Shown piece by piece: positions 33,770 through 43,152 of a stretch of DNA of 64,000 bases (its first letter is position 1; the number at the start of each line of letters is the position of its first letter). The translations under genes and the position numbers were made by a program. The DNA is from Acidobacteriota bacterium (GTDB taxonomy: Bacteria > Acidobacteriota > Thermoanaerobaculia > UBA5066 > Gp7-AA6), in contig JAIVJS010000072.1 of assembly GCA_020199905.1 (NCBI GenBank), positions 1 through 64,000 of the forward strand, in the 5' to 3' direction. The notes beneath the pieces are model-generated. The model did no database searches, was not told the DNA's origin, and saw only the letters and a program-made list of their open reading frames with translations.

Positions 33770-34750
33770 GTCGCGGCTCTCGGGCTTCACCGTCACGGTC
33801 ACGACGAAGGGGCCCGGCACGTGCGTCGCGTGGAAGCTCGAATGGATGCCGTACGTCAGCCCCTCCGTGTCGCGCACCCGAACGCCGAGACGCGACGTAA
33901 GCGACGACTGCCCCAGCGCGGAGTTGGCGAGGACGCAGGCGAGGTACGACGGATCGGGGCGGGTCAGGGCGGCCGGCGTCGCGAGCACGACGTCGGCGTT
34001 GGCCTTGTCCGGCATCTCGACGCTCTCCGAGACGGGGACCGGATCGGGCACCGGCACGGGCGGGATATCGGGCGGGCCGCCCCGTCTCCAGTCGGCGAGG
34101 CGCCGCTCGAGGCCGTCGAGGATCGCATCGGCGTTCACGTCGCCCACCACCACCAGCCTGAGGGTCCCCGCCGAATACCGCGCGTCGTAGAAGCCCCGCA
34201 GATCCGAGCGCGTGAGCGACTCGAGTCGCGCGATCCGCTCTTCGCCGGTCCGCCGGTGAAAGGGATGCCCGGGAGGGTAGATGCGGCGCGCCGCGGCGTC
34301 CTGCGCGCGGGCCGAGGTCTGATCCTGCTGCTGCCGGATCGCCCCGGCCAGCCGTTTCTTCTCCTTCTCGAGCTCCTCCTCCGGAAAGGCGGGCGTGCGG
34401 AGGATCTCGACCAGCCGATCGAGGAGAAGGTCCGCGTCACGCGACAGCGCCGCCCCCGCGATGTCCGTTCCCACGGGGTCGGAGGAGTCGGAGGAAAAGG
34501 AGAGCGACGCCCCCCGGCTTTCGAGATCTTCCGCGATCTCGAACTTGCTTCTGCGCTCCGTTCCCTTCGTGAGCTCCCCGGCGGTCATGGAAGCGATCAG
34601 GCGGCGGTCGGGCGGAGCGTAGAGAGGCCCGCCGTAAAGGGAGCCCGAGAGCGCGAGGGTCGGATTGAAGTGATTCTCGAGCACGAGAAGCTCGGCCCCG
34701 TTGGAAAGGGTCCGGCGGTGGACCTGCTCGGCGAAACTCCGTCGCGTCAT
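33764..34750 (-). CDS. M16 peptidase, non-catalytic-type subunit, C-terminus missing
   Basis: The 328-residue product has the insulinase fold (NGAELLVLENHFNPTLALSG, then GELTKGTERRSKFEIAEDLE) but no HxxEH zinc site, as usual for the second subunit of paired M16 peptidases. The expected glycine-rich loop region LTSRLGVRVRDTEGLTYGI is present. The family continues about 100 residues further; this one stops at KPESRDG, where a heptad array begins. It overlaps the upstream M16 gene by four bases (ATGA). The array insertion or a linked deletion has probably removed the end. Confidence 0.85.
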   Translation of the reverse strand: MTRRSFAEQVHRRTLSNGAELLVLENHFNPTLALSGSLYGGPLYAPPDRRLIASMTAGELTKGTERRSKFEIAEDLESRGASLSFSSDSSDPVGTDIAGAALSRDADLLLDRLVEILRTPAFPEEELEKEKKRLAGAIRQQQDQTSARAQDAAARRIYPPGHPFHRRTGEERIARLESLTRSDLRGFYDARYSAGTLRLVVVGDVNADAILDGLERRLADWRRGGPPDIPPVPVPDPVPVSESVEMPDKANADVVLATPAALTRPDPSYLACVLANSALGQSSLTSRLGVRVRDTEGLTYGIHSSFHATHVPGPFVVTVTVKPESRDG

Positions 34751-36150
34751 TCCTCGTCTTCCCCGTCTTCGTTTGCGGCCGGGATGCCGCCGGTCGATTT
34801 CGGAAGGAACGTTCCGACCGTCAGCCCGTCGTCCTGAAAATACGCCGCGGCCACGCGCTGAACGTCCTCCCGCGTGACGGCGCGGATGGCGACGGGGTAG
34901 TGCGCGTACCATTCCCAGTCGGCGACCGCGATCGCTTCGGAGAGCGATGCCGCGATCTGATCCGTCGAGTCGCGGTCGAAGATGACCTCCGCCTCAATCT
35001 GGACGCGCGCCTTCTCGAGTTCCGCCTCCGTGACCCCCTCCCGCCCGACTCGCGACGCCTCCTCGCGGATGACCGCCTCGACCGCGGCGGGCTCGACGCC
35101 GGGGCGAACTGGAGCGAACACCGAAAACAGGGCCGGATCCCGCAGCTGCCAGGGGACCACGGTCACGGAAAGCGCGAGGCTCTTTTCGACGAGAGCCTGA
35201 TACAGCCGGGACGTCAAGCCGCCCCCGAGGACGTTTCCGAGGACGGCCAGGGCGTGCGTGTCCGCGTGCACCGCCTCGACGGTGCGCCAGGAGAGCGCGC
35301 ACCAGGCCACCTGACCGGCCCGGCGCACGATGAACCGCCGTTCGCCCTCCTGGGGGGGCTCGACCGTGTACACGCGCGGGATGGGCGCGGAAGACGGAGG
35401 GAGCGCGCCGAAATGCCGTTCGACGATCGCGAGCGCGTCGGCTTCGGTGAAGTCGCCGATCAGCATCGCCGTCGCGTTGTTCGGATGGTAGAAGACGTCG
35501 TAAAACTCCTTGAGGCGAGCCGTCGTGACGCCCTCGATGTCGCTGCGCCAGCCGATCGTCGGATGGTGGTACGGGTGCTCGCGGAACGCGACCGCGAAGG
35601 TGTCCTTGTACAGGACCTGGAACGGCGAGTTTTCTCCCCGCTCGAACTCGTTGCGGACGACGGTCATCTCCGGCGCGCGGTCCTCGTCGCGCAGGAGCGC
35701 TCCCCGCATCCGCGACGCCTCGAGGCGCACCGCAATCTCCAGCTGGTCCGACGGGATGGTCTCGTAGTAGTTGGTCCGGTCGAACCAGGTGGTCGCGTTG
35801 AAGCGGGCCCCCATCGCCTCGAGGACCGCGGCGATCGCCGTGCCCTTTTCCCGGCTGTACTCGGGAGTCCCTTTGAACATCAGGTGCTCGAGAAGGTGGG
35901 TCGATCCCGTATAGCCGACGGCCTCGTTCCGGCTGCCGACGTGGTAGACGATCGCGAAGGTCACCACGGGAGCGACCGCGTTCTCGAGAAGCAGGACGCG
36001 CAGACCGTTGGACCGCAGGCGCAGCTCGCGGATGCCCGCCTTCTCCGTGACGAAGTCGAAAGCGGACCCGCCCGAAGAGGAAGCCGGAGGACCGCTCAAA
36101 TGCGGAGCGATCCGGGGGTCAACGCCCGCCCGCCACGTCCTCGCCGCCAT
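34747..36150 (-). CDS. M16 family zinc peptidase (insulinase-like)
   Basis: This 467-residue protease has the inverted zinc motif HLLEH at residues 85-89 (His85, Glu88, His89) and the downstream Glu in VVRNEFERGENSPF near residue 165. The second-half loop LGNVLGGGLTSRLYQALVE is typical. No signal peptide is clear, though paired M16 proteins often work in the periplasm. The ATG at 36150 overlaps the SDR gene by 32 bases, and I see no better start. It probably forms a heterodimer with the next gene product. Confidence 0.9.
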   Translation of the reverse strand: MAARTWRAGVDPRIAPHLSGPPASSSGGSAFDFVTEKAGIRELRLRSNGLRVLLLENAVAPVVTFAIVYHVGSRNEAVGYTGSTHLLEHLMFKGTPEYSREKGTAIAAVLEAMGARFNATTWFDRTNYYETIPSDQLEIAVRLEASRMRGALLRDEDRAPEMTVVRNEFERGENSPFQVLYKDTFAVAFREHPYHHPTIGWRSDIEGVTTARLKEFYDVFYHPNNATAMLIGDFTEADALAIVERHFGALPPSSAPIPRVYTVEPPQEGERRFIVRRAGQVAWCALSWRTVEAVHADTHALAVLGNVLGGGLTSRLYQALVEKSLALSVTVVPWQLRDPALFSVFAPVRPGVEPAAVEAVIREEASRVGREGVTEAELEKARVQIEAEVIFDRDSTDQIAASLSEAIAVADWEWYAHYPVAIRAVTREDVQRVAAAYFQDDGLTVGTFLPKSTGGIPAANEDGEDEE

Positions 36151-36931
36151 CGACGCCGATGACGTTTCCGCTGATCCAGCCGGCGCCCGGGGAGCAGAGG
36201 GCGACCAGGGCGCCCGCCACGTCCTCGGGCCGCGTGAGCCTTCCGGCGGGATGCATGCGGCCGACCCGCTCGATCATCTCCTCGTTCCCCGGAATCTTCC
36301 TCAGCGCGGGCGTGTCCGTCACGCCGGCGCGAAGCGCGTTGACGGCTACTCCTCGAGGCGCCAGCTCGACGGCGAGCTGCCGCACGTGGGATTCGAGCGC
36401 GGCCTTCGCGGCGGAAACGGCGCCGTACGCCGGCCAGACGATGTGATCCCCCGCGGAGGTCATGGCGAAGATCCGGCTCCCGGGAGAGAGCAGGTCCGCG
36501 TAGATGAGGTCCTGCGCCCAGTAGACGAGCGAGTGGGCCATGACGTCCGAGGTCATCTCGAGCTGCGCCTTGGAGATGGATCCGCCTCGCTCCGGCGCGA
36601 CGAAGGGTTTCAAGGTCCCGAAGGCCAGGGAGTGCAGGAGTACGCCGACTCGCGATTCCGGGGGCGCCTGACCGCAGGCCGTGGAAATGGCGGCGATCAC
36701 CTCGGCCCGCTTCTCGTCGTCCGCCGCGTTGACGTTGAAGAACTCCGCCTTGCGGCCGAGGCCGGAGATCTCGGCCACGATCCGATCCGCGTTCGCCTGG
36801 GTCGCTTTTCGATCGAGGTGCACGCCGAACACGTTCCAGCCCGCGCGCGCGAGCGCGAGCGAGCACGCCTCGCCGAAGCCGGACGAAGCGCCGAGAACGA
36901 GGGCCCACCGGGTTGAGGTTTCGGGTGCCAA
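36119..36931 (-). CDS. SDR oxidoreductase, enoyl-ACP reductase (FabI/FabL)-like
   Basis: The 270-residue SDR has the nucleotide loop GASSGFGEA near residue 14. Its active-site pair has six residues between Tyr and Lys (YGAVSAAK), the spacing of FabI/FabL enoyl reductases rather than the Y-x3-K of most SDRs. LHSLAFGTLKPF and the end GNVIGVDGGEDV fit that group. The N-terminal GASSGFG is closer to FabL (NADPH). The start appears to be TTG at 36931. It would reduce enoyl-ACP in fatty acid elongation, if correctly assigned. It overlaps the M16 gene start by 32 bases. Confidence 0.8.
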   Translation of the reverse strand: MAPETSTRWALVLGASSGFGEACSLALARAGWNVFGVHLDRKATQANADRIVAEISGLGRKAEFFNVNAADDEKRAEVIAAISTACGQAPPESRVGVLLHSLAFGTLKPFVAPERGGSISKAQLEMTSDVMAHSLVYWAQDLIYADLLSPGSRIFAMTSAGDHIVWPAYGAVSAAKAALESHVRQLAVELAPRGVAVNALRAGVTDTPALRKIPGNEEMIERVGRMHPAGRLTRPEDVAGALVALCSPGAGWISGNVIGVDGGEDVAGGR

Positions 36932-37006
36932 AACGGGCCGGATGTTATCAGGTGGCCCCTTCCGAGGGGATCCTCCGGCGGATCGGACGCCCGACGATCG
37001 ACCGAT

Positions 37007-37012
37007 TACACT
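37007..37012 (+). promoter_or_regulatory. Possible leaderless -10 box
   Basis: TACACT lies eight bases before the ATG at 37021 of the glycosyltransferase gene, with no Shine-Dalgarno. Confidence 0.3.
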
Positions 37013-37020
37013 CCTCGGCG

Positions 37021-38829
37021 ATGCGCGAGCCGGGACGTCATCTCCTACTGGCTTCGCTCGTGCTTCTGGTCGCCGCGGTCTGGCTCGATCCTCCGGGGTC
37101 GTGGCTGGCGGAGCCGGACGAGCCGCGCTACGCGGAGATCCCGCGAGAGATGCTGGCGACGGGCGACTTCGTGGTGCCCCGCTTGAACGGCGTGCCGTAC
37201 TTCGAGAAGCCCCCCCTGCTCTACTGGGCCAACGCCGGCGCGTTCACCGCGTTCGGAGAGACCCCTTTTTCTTCGCGGCTGCCGACGCGACTCGCCGGTC
37301 TCGGGACCACGCTGCTGCTTCTCTGGGGCGTGCGCCGGATGTGGGGCGCGCGTCCGGGTCTGTTTGCGGCCGTCTTCTTCCTGATGTCGCCGCTCGCGTT
37401 CACGTTTTCACGCCTGAACCTGACGGACGGGATACTGACCTTCTTCTTCACGGGGACCCTTCTCGCCGGTTACGAGACGCTCCGCGCCCGGGAAGATCGC
37501 CGCCGCGCGGCCCTCGCCCTCTCGGCGCTGACGGGCGCCTTCGCGGCCGGAGCGTTTCTCTCCAAGGGGCTCGTCGGGATCGTCCTTCCGGGCGGGATCC
37601 TCCTCTTCTGGTGCCTCGCGACGCGGCGCGCGCGCGACCTGGCCGTCCTGCTCTTCGGCCCCGCGCTCCCCGTGTTTTTCCTCGTGGCCGCTCCGTGGCT
37701 GTGGCTCGCGGAACAGCGCAACCCCGGCTTTCTGCAGTTCTTCTTCGTTCACGAGCACTTTCAGCGTTTCGCGACGCCGGTCTCCAATCGCCCGGGCCCG
37801 ATCTACTACTTCGTTCTCGTCCTCGTGGCCGGATTCCTGCCCGGCCTCGCCTTCTTCTTCCGCGGCCTCGTCCCGATCCGCCGCGACCAGCGGGAGGCAC
37901 TCTTTTTCGTGATCTGGTTCGCGGTCGTCTTCCTCTTCTTCTCGCTCTCTCACAGCAAGCTCTCCCCGTACCTCTTCCCCGCCTTCCCCCCGGCGGCCGC
38001 GCTCGCGGCGCGGGCGCTGGGCCGGGAGGGCCCGTCGGGACGCGGGTGGGCCATCGCGGCCGGCTCCTGCGCCCTGCTCCCCGCCGCCGCGGCGGCGATC
38101 CCGGGCGTGCGCGCGGCGACGGGGGCCGCCGGCGCCTGGCCGATCGCTGCGGCCGGAGCCGCCAGCCTCCTGATCGGCTCCGCGGCGTGCTGGGTCGCGA
38201 GGAGGCGCGCCGAGACCGCGCTCGGCGCGCTGGCTCTCGGCTGGGCGGGCCTCTACCTCGCGCTCGCCTTGATCTGGCCCCGCATGCCGCTCGCCCGGGA
38301 CACCCACGACCTGGCGGTGGCCGCGAAGAGCGCCGCCGCCGATTCGGGCGCCGGCGTCGTCTCGTATCGGACCTACGTGCAGGGGTTCCCCTGGACGCTG
38401 AAGTCGATCGTGCCGCTCGTCGATCACACGGGCGAGCTCGAGTCGTGGTGGCTGCCGGAGGCCCGGAGACGCGAGATCTTCTGGTCCCGCGAGGATTTCT
38501 GGACGCGCTGGCGCTCGGGTCAGAAGCTCGTGGTCGTGATGCGCACCCGAGACGCGGGAGACTTCAGCGGCGTCATTCCAGCCGCGAAGCTGATCGAAGA
38601 GCGAGGCAAATTTCGGGTGGTGGCGAACTTCGTGGGAGTCGGGAAACGGGAAACGGGAAACCGGAGCCGAGCGACCAACGGGAGCGAGACGGCCGCGGTA
38701 CTCCGCGGTCAACCAGATCCGGAATCGAAAAGACGGTCAGCTTCCCGAATGGAACCTCAACGCAGAACGCAGAACGCTCAACCCTCCCCTCTCACCCCGG
38801 TATATAGCCCCGAATCGTCCTCACCGTAA
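37021..38829 (+). CDS. ArnT/GT39-like membrane glycosyltransferase with repeat-derived tail
   Basis: The protein has about 12 membrane helices. The first periplasmic loop carries EPDEPRYAEIPREMLATGD and the acidic pair typical of GT39/GT83 lipid-linked sugar transferases such as ArnT, and YFEKPPLLYW near residue 61 is also a family mark. It would move a sugar from a polyprenyl phosphate to a lipid or protein in the periplasm. The normal fold seems to end near RVVANFV. The last ~65 residues (VGKRETGNRSRATNGSETA and on) are translated from a heptad array and a composite repeat. The end overlaps the convergent VWFA gene by 38 bases. Confidence 0.87.
   Translation: MREPGRHLLLASLVLLVAAVWLDPPGSWLAEPDEPRYAEIPREMLATGDFVVPRLNGVPYFEKPPLLYWANAGAFTAFGETPFSSRLPTRLAGLGTTLLLLWGVRRMWGARPGLFAAVFFLMSPLAFTFSRLNLTDGILTFFFTGTLLAGYETLRAREDRRRAALALSALTGAFAAGAFLSKGLVGIVLPGGILLFWCLATRRARDLAVLLFGPALPVFFLVAAPWLWLAEQRNPGFLQFFFVHEHFQRFATPVSNRPGPIYYFVLVLVAGFLPGLAFFFRGLVPIRRDQREALFFVIWFAVVFLFFSLSHSKLSPYLFPAFPPAAALAARALGREGPSGRGWAIAAGSCALLPAAAAAIPGVRAATGAAGAWPIAAAGAASLLIGSAACWVARRRAETALGALALGWAGLYLALALIWPRMPLARDTHDLAVAAKSAAADSGAGVVSYRTYVQGFPWTLKSIVPLVDHTGELESWWLPEARRREIFWSREDFWTRWRSGQKLVVVMRTRDAGDFSGVIPAAKLIEERGKFRVVANFVGVGKRETGNRSRATNGSETAAVLRGQPDPESKRRSASRMEPQRRTQNAQPSPLTPVYSPESSSP
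38641..38789 (+). repeat. Composite repeat copy 2 with heptad arms
   Basis: Three perfect gggaaac units at 38641-38661 lead into the ~49 bp core at 38663-38712. The right arm at 38755-38789 reads cctcaac, gcagaac, gcagaac, gctcaac, cctcccc. The whole element is translated as the C-terminal tail of the glycosyltransferase. Confidence 0.75.
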
Positions 38830-40684
38830 TCCCGGGCTTCGTCGCCACCTCGACCCCCCGGTACTCCCCGGGCGCCTTGGTCGACGTGCTGCGGTAAGCG
38901 ACGACGTACTGCGAGCGAAGCTCCTCTTCGATGCGCCTGGTGACCTCTCCCATCTTCGCCGCGCTTCCGATCGCGAAGACCTCGCCTCCGGACTCCGCGG
39001 CGATCTCCTTCGTGATTCTCCGGGACTTGAAGTCGGTCAGCGGAATGTTCACCGCGATGAAGTAGATCGGCGCTCCGGCCGATCGCGCATAGCGCAGCAG
39101 CACGTCATAGTCGACGTGGGACCGATTGTCGTCGCCGTCGGTCACCACGATGAGGGCCTTGCGCCCCTGCAGAGTGCGGAACTGATACAGGCCGAGCACC
39201 ATGGCATCGTAAAGAGCGGTCGCGCCCTCCGCCCGGACGTCGCGCGCGGCCCTCTGCAGTGCCTGAGAGTCCGACGTCAGCTCCTGGAGAAACCGCGGGC
39301 GGTCGCGGAACTCGATGACGAACCCGTGGTCCTTGTCCCGCATCAGCGACTTGAAGAGCTCCGCGGCCGCGTCGTGCACGAACGGCATGCCTTTTTCCAT
39401 CGAGCCGGAGGCGTCGACGACGAGGCCGATGTTCAGGGGAAGGTTCTCGGCGACTTCGAATCCGCTGACCGGCTCCGGATGGCCGTCCTCCCGGATCTTG
39501 AAGTCGTCCTTCTCGAGCCCCTTCACGAAGTGACCCGTCTTGTCCAGCGCGGACACGTGCAGCTGCACGACGTCGACCCGCACGCTCTCGACGGTGGTGC
39601 TGGGGCCCCGGAGCATCCGCATGTCGTTCGCCTCTTTGCCATCCTCGCCGTACGCCGTCGCGCGGACGTAGCTCGCTCGCGAGTATTGTGCGTAGGGAAC
39701 GGTCGCCTCGTAGGGGCCGGACGTCCAGCTTCCGATCTTCTTCTCATCCAGGAAGAGGTCGACCTTCTTCGCCACCCCGCCGGAGATCGACTGGACTGCC
39801 ACCTTGATGCGGACGCGGCCTTCCGAGGGATCGGGCTGCGGCAGGACGCGCACCGCGAGGCGCGCGTTTCCCTCGTTGATCGCCCAGGCGTCCTCGTCGA
39901 TCACGCGTCCGCTCTCGTCGTACCCGACGGCGCGCAGCGTCTGCCGCCGGGGGACGTTGCCGAGGTCGATCTCGACGGTGTACGGCGGACGGGTTCGCGC
40001 GAGAAGCAGCTTCTCGTCCAGATAAAACTCGACCTTGCGGATCGGAGGCTGGACCTCCGCCTCCAGTCGCAGAAGACCGACGGGCGCTTCCTTGGCCGGG
40101 GGAAGGATCCTGAGCAGAGGCTCGGAGGTCTTCGCCGGGGCGCCCGCCGCTTCGTCGGCGATGACGATCCCCTCGGCGTCCGGGAGGGTGCTCGCCTCCG
40201 CGGGCGCCATCTCGGGGCGGAACGCGGCGCTCACCTCGGGCACCGAGATCTCCGCCTCGCCGTCGCCCACGACGCGCCCGCCTTCCGGGTCCGTGAAGAC
40301 GAGCCTGACCCGGTAGGTGCCGGGCTTGACCGCCCTCAGAAACGAGTAGGAGAAGGACGCGCCGGAGGCCAGGGACGCCGTCACGGGATACTGGAACGTC
40401 TGCGCGACCTCGCCGTTCTGGAGGAGAGTTCCCTTCAACTGCCCGGAAAATCCCCGGACGCCTCGGGCCGAGAGTCCTTTCGTGAGCTCCGGGGACGCCA
40501 GCCGGATCCGCACCACCGTCTTCCCCGCGGCCATCCCGAGGAATTCCGAGGAGATCTCCAGAGGGAACTTTCCGACCGGGGTGTTCAAATCCGCGCTCTT
40601 GCGCTTCTGGGCGAGGGCCGGGCTGACAGAGGCGGACGCGACGCAGAGGACCGACAGCGCGAGGGCAACCCGGAGTTTCTTCAT
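38792..40684 (-). CDS. Exported VWFA-domain protein, acidobacterial type
   Basis: The 630-residue protein (ATG at 40684) has a signal peptide (LRVALALSVLCVASASVSPA). Two or three beta-sandwich regions of about 100 residues come first (VGLLRLEAEVQPPIRKVEFY, then IKVAVQSISGGVAKKVDLFL). The last ~250 residues hold DKTGHFVKGLEKDDFKIRED and a von Willebrand A domain with the metal site DASGSM and VVTDGDDN. This VWFA variant is common in Acidobacteria (the family has been named for them). The role is unknown; surface adhesion or complex assembly is likely. Confidence 0.88.
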   Translation of the reverse strand: MKKLRVALALSVLCVASASVSPALAQKRKSADLNTPVGKFPLEISSEFLGMAAGKTVVRIRLASPELTKGLSARGVRGFSGQLKGTLLQNGEVAQTFQYPVTASLASGASFSYSFLRAVKPGTYRVRLVFTDPEGGRVVGDGEAEISVPEVSAAFRPEMAPAEASTLPDAEGIVIADEAAGAPAKTSEPLLRILPPAKEAPVGLLRLEAEVQPPIRKVEFYLDEKLLLARTRPPYTVEIDLGNVPRRQTLRAVGYDESGRVIDEDAWAINEGNARLAVRVLPQPDPSEGRVRIKVAVQSISGGVAKKVDLFLDEKKIGSWTSGPYEATVPYAQYSRASYVRATAYGEDGKEANDMRMLRGPSTTVESVRVDVVQLHVSALDKTGHFVKGLEKDDFKIREDGHPEPVSGFEVAENLPLNIGLVVDASGSMEKGMPFVHDAAAELFKSLMRDKDHGFVIEFRDRPRFLQELTSDSQALQRAARDVRAEGATALYDAMVLGLYQFRTLQGRKALIVVTDGDDNRSHVDYDVLLRYARSAGAPIYFIAVNIPLTDFKSRRITKEIAAESGGEVFAIGSAAKMGEVTRRIEEELRSQYVVAYRSTSTKAPGEYRGVEVATKPGITVRTIRGYIPG

Positions 40685-40731
40685 GCTTCCCGAGGCAACG
40701 GATGGAGAGGGTTGGGGCATTCCCGATGGGG

Positions 40732-40808
40732 AAACGGAAGGCGGGAGGCGGAAGGCGGGACGGAGTCGCTCGCCGGACGCTTAAGGCTGAACGCCTCGAC
40801 GCTTAACC
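40732..40808 (+). repeat. Heptad repeat arrays between the VWFA gene and dusB
   Basis: Purine-rich units come first (aaacgga, aggcggg, aggcgga, aggcggg). After a short break, acgctta-type units follow (ttaaggc, tgaacgc, ctcgacg, cttaacc). The period of seven holds over 77 bases, ending five bases before the dusB stop. Confidence 0.65.
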
Positions 40809-40812
40809 GCTC

Positions 40813-41817
40813 CTAGGCGCCCACCGCGATGAGCTCCGCATCCACCGTCGCCAGTCCCTCAAAGAACTCGGAAACGGCATTCCGGAAGTCCTGAGGCGTC
40901 TCGAGGCCCGAGATGCGGACACGGAGCGCGCGCCCGTTGGGCAATCCATGCGTGTACCAGCCGGTCATCGTGCGCAGCTTGTGCATCGCTTCCTTCGGCT
41001 CGAACGCCATCGCCTCGATCGCCCTGAAATGGCCGAGCATCAGATCGCGCCGCTCCTCGAGCGTCGCTTCCCGGGCCTCCCGGCCGGCGAGGAGGTCGGA
41101 GGCCTGACGGAAAATCCACGGGTTCTTCATGGTCGCGCGGCCGATCATCACGGCATCGCAGCCCGTCTGCCGGAACATCTCGAGAGCGTCGGCCGGAGAG
41201 TCGACGTCTCCGTTGCCCACCACGGGGATCGAGAGACTGGTCTTGAGCTCCGCGATCCGGTCTCGGTCCGCGCGGCCGGTGTACATCTGGCGGGCCGTGC
41301 GCGCGTGCATCGCGACGGCCGCGACTCCCTCGTCCTCGCACATGCGCCCGAGATCCAGGAAATTGATGCGGGCGGTATCGAGCCCCAGGCGGAACTTCAC
41401 CGTCAGGGGGATCGTGAGCCGCCGCTTGACCTTGCGGACGATGTCCCGCGCGAGCGGCAGGTCGCCCATCAGAGCCGCGCCGGAACACCCCTTCAGCACC
41501 TTGTTCGCGGGGCAGCCCATGTTGATGTCGCAGACGTCGGGCCCCAGCTCCTCGACGATGTCGGCCGCCGCCGCCATCCGCGCGGCGTCGGAGCCGTAGA
41601 TCTGGATCGAGAGGGGCCGTTCCTCGTCGGAAAAAACCATCTTGCGCATCTGCCGCGCGTTGCCGCGGCTGATCGCCTCGGAGGAGATGAACTCCATCGT
41701 GACGAGGCCGACCCCCCCGATGCGCCGGAGCATCAGCCGGTAGACGTGGTCCGTGATGCCGGCCATCGGCGCCAGCACCAGGGGGGGATCCACGAGGACG
41801 TTGCCGAAAGAGGGCAT
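40813..41817 (-). CDS. dusB: tRNA-dihydrouridine synthase B
   Basis: This 334-residue flavoenzyme reduces uridine in the tRNA D-loop. LAPMAGITDHVYR starts the FMN barrel at residue 15. The catalytic Cys102 is in DINMGCPANKVLKGCSG, and SIPVVGNGDV and MIGRATMKNPWIF bind the FMN phosphate. The length is normal. The gene is preceded by TAAAAT eight bases before the ATG and has no Shine-Dalgarno, so it may be leaderless. Confidence 0.95.
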   Translation of the reverse strand: MPSFGNVLVDPPLVLAPMAGITDHVYRLMLRRIGGVGLVTMEFISSEAISRGNARQMRKMVFSDEERPLSIQIYGSDAARMAAAADIVEELGPDVCDINMGCPANKVLKGCSGAALMGDLPLARDIVRKVKRRLTIPLTVKFRLGLDTARINFLDLGRMCEDEGVAAVAMHARTARQMYTGRADRDRIAELKTSLSIPVVGNGDVDSPADALEMFRQTGCDAVMIGRATMKNPWIFRQASDLLAGREAREATLEERRDLMLGHFRAIEAMAFEPKEAMHKLRTMTGWYTHGLPNGRALRVRISGLETPQDFRNAVSEFFEGLATVDAELIAVGA

Positions 41818-41825
41818 GGCAGGCG

Positions 41826-41831
41826 ATTTTA
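41826..41831 (-). promoter_or_regulatory. Possible leaderless -10 box
   Basis: TAAAAT on the minus strand lies eight bases before the dusB ATG at 41817, with no Shine-Dalgarno between. Confidence 0.35.
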
Positions 41832-41901
41832 GACGGTACGGGAGTGCACACCAATAGGGGGGCGGTTTGGGTAATATCCGCCGTCGAACGGGGGGGGCAG
41901 A

Positions 41902-42987
41902 ATGGCATCGACCGCGGCGGCGGCGAAGGATTCGGCGGGGATCGAGGACGGGCTCTGGATTCGCAGCCGGCGCTTCGACCTCATCTTTCTGACGGCTTCC
42001 GGAGTCCTCGTTTTTCTTCCGTATCTTTCCTACGGGCTGCTGCGCAATCTCGGCAGCTCGTCGGAATCGGCGAGCCTGATCGTTGGACTGGCGGTCACAC
42101 TCTTGGTCGGAGGCCCGCACATGTACTCGACGTACCTGCGGACCGCGCTGGAGCCCAGGTTCCGGGAGCGATTCGGCCTGCTCGCCTACGCGCCGCTGAT
42201 CATCATTCCGGCTCTCGTCGTCCTGGGGTCCGTCTACTCGTTTCTGACCCTGTTGACCGGGTTCTTCTTCTGGGCGTCGCTTCACGTGACTCACCAGGCG
42301 CAGTACATTTCCGAAACCTACCGGCGCAAGGCGTCGCCGCGCCTGTCTCCGCTCGACCGCTGGCTCGACGGCGCGGTGATCCTCGGCGCCCTCTACACGG
42401 TCGCCATGTACAAGTTCGTCGAGGACCGATTCACGCTCGGGTCATCGACGCTGTTTTTCCCCGCGTTCCTGAAACACCTGTGGGTCGCGCGGGCGTTCAC
42501 GGTCGGCTTCGCGGCGCTCTTCCTCTTCTACGCGATCCGGACGGCGCGCGAGATCCGCCGCGGCGAGTCGAGCTGGCCGAGGCTGGTGTTCATGGCGGCC
42601 ACCGTCGCACTCGCGTTCGTCGTGCCTGTGTTCGAGAACCTCGACATCGCGTTTCAGGGCTTCAACACCTGGCATTCCCTCCAGTACCTCGCCCTCACCT
42701 GGTTCATTCTGAGCCGCAAGGCGGACCGCGGCGAGATCGGAAGCGGCTTCGTGCAGGGGCTCGCCGGCAATCAGCACACGGGAAAATTCTACGCGGCGAT
42801 GATCGGCGCGACGCTGATCTCCGGAGCCGTGTACCTGATGCTCTGGAAGGGATTCGGCATGCCGCAGGACCGCAGCTACTACGTCGTCGTCCTGTCGTTT
42901 CTCCTGATCCACTACTTCTACGACCACTTCCTCTTTCGCGAGTTCGCGCCGCTACAGAGTCCGCCCGCGGAGGCCGCCGGGAGATAG
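41902..42987 (+). CDS. Multi-pass membrane protein of unknown function
   Basis: This 361-residue protein has about 8-9 hydrophobic segments. Conserved-looking His residues sit near helix ends: GGPHMYSTYLR, SLHVTHQAQYIS, FNTWHSLQYLAL and LLIHYFYDHFLF. That pattern hints at metal or heme binding, or a desaturase-like site, but I cannot name a family. A run of G (gggggggg) lies about 15 bases before the ATG. The spacer after it holds a composite repeat. Confidence 0.65.
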   Translation: MASTAAAAKDSAGIEDGLWIRSRRFDLIFLTASGVLVFLPYLSYGLLRNLGSSSESASLIVGLAVTLLVGGPHMYSTYLRTALEPRFRERFGLLAYAPLIIIPALVVLGSVYSFLTLLTGFFFWASLHVTHQAQYISETYRRKASPRLSPLDRWLDGAVILGALYTVAMYKFVEDRFTLGSSTLFFPAFLKHLWVARAFTVGFAALFLFYAIRTAREIRRGESSWPRLVFMAATVALAFVVPVFENLDIAFQGFNTWHSLQYLALTWFILSRKADRGEIGSGFVQGLAGNQHTGKFYAAMIGATLISGAVYLMLWKGFGMPQDRSYYVVVLSFLLIHYFYDHFLFREFAPLQSPPAEAAGR

Positions 42988-42997
42988 CGGGGAGACG

Positions 42998-43149
42998 GGA
43001 GCCGGGCGACCAGCGGGAGCGAGACGGCCGCGGTACTCCGCGGTCAACTGGGTCGGGAATCGGGAATCGGGAATCGAAGGAACGAACCCGGTTAGCCTTT
43101 CTCCGTTCGCCCTCCGCCCAGCGCCCGGCGCCCCTCGACCAGCGCCCCC
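42998..43149 (+). repeat. Composite repeat copy 3 with heptad arms
   Basis: The ~49 bp core at 42998-43046 is followed by tcgggaa three times (43053-43073). A C-rich array at 43108-43149 reads cgccctc, cgcccag, cgcccgg, cgcccct, cgaccag, cgccccc. The last unit ends just before the stop of the convergent lipoprotein gene. Confidence 0.75.
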
Positions 43150-43152
43150 GAA

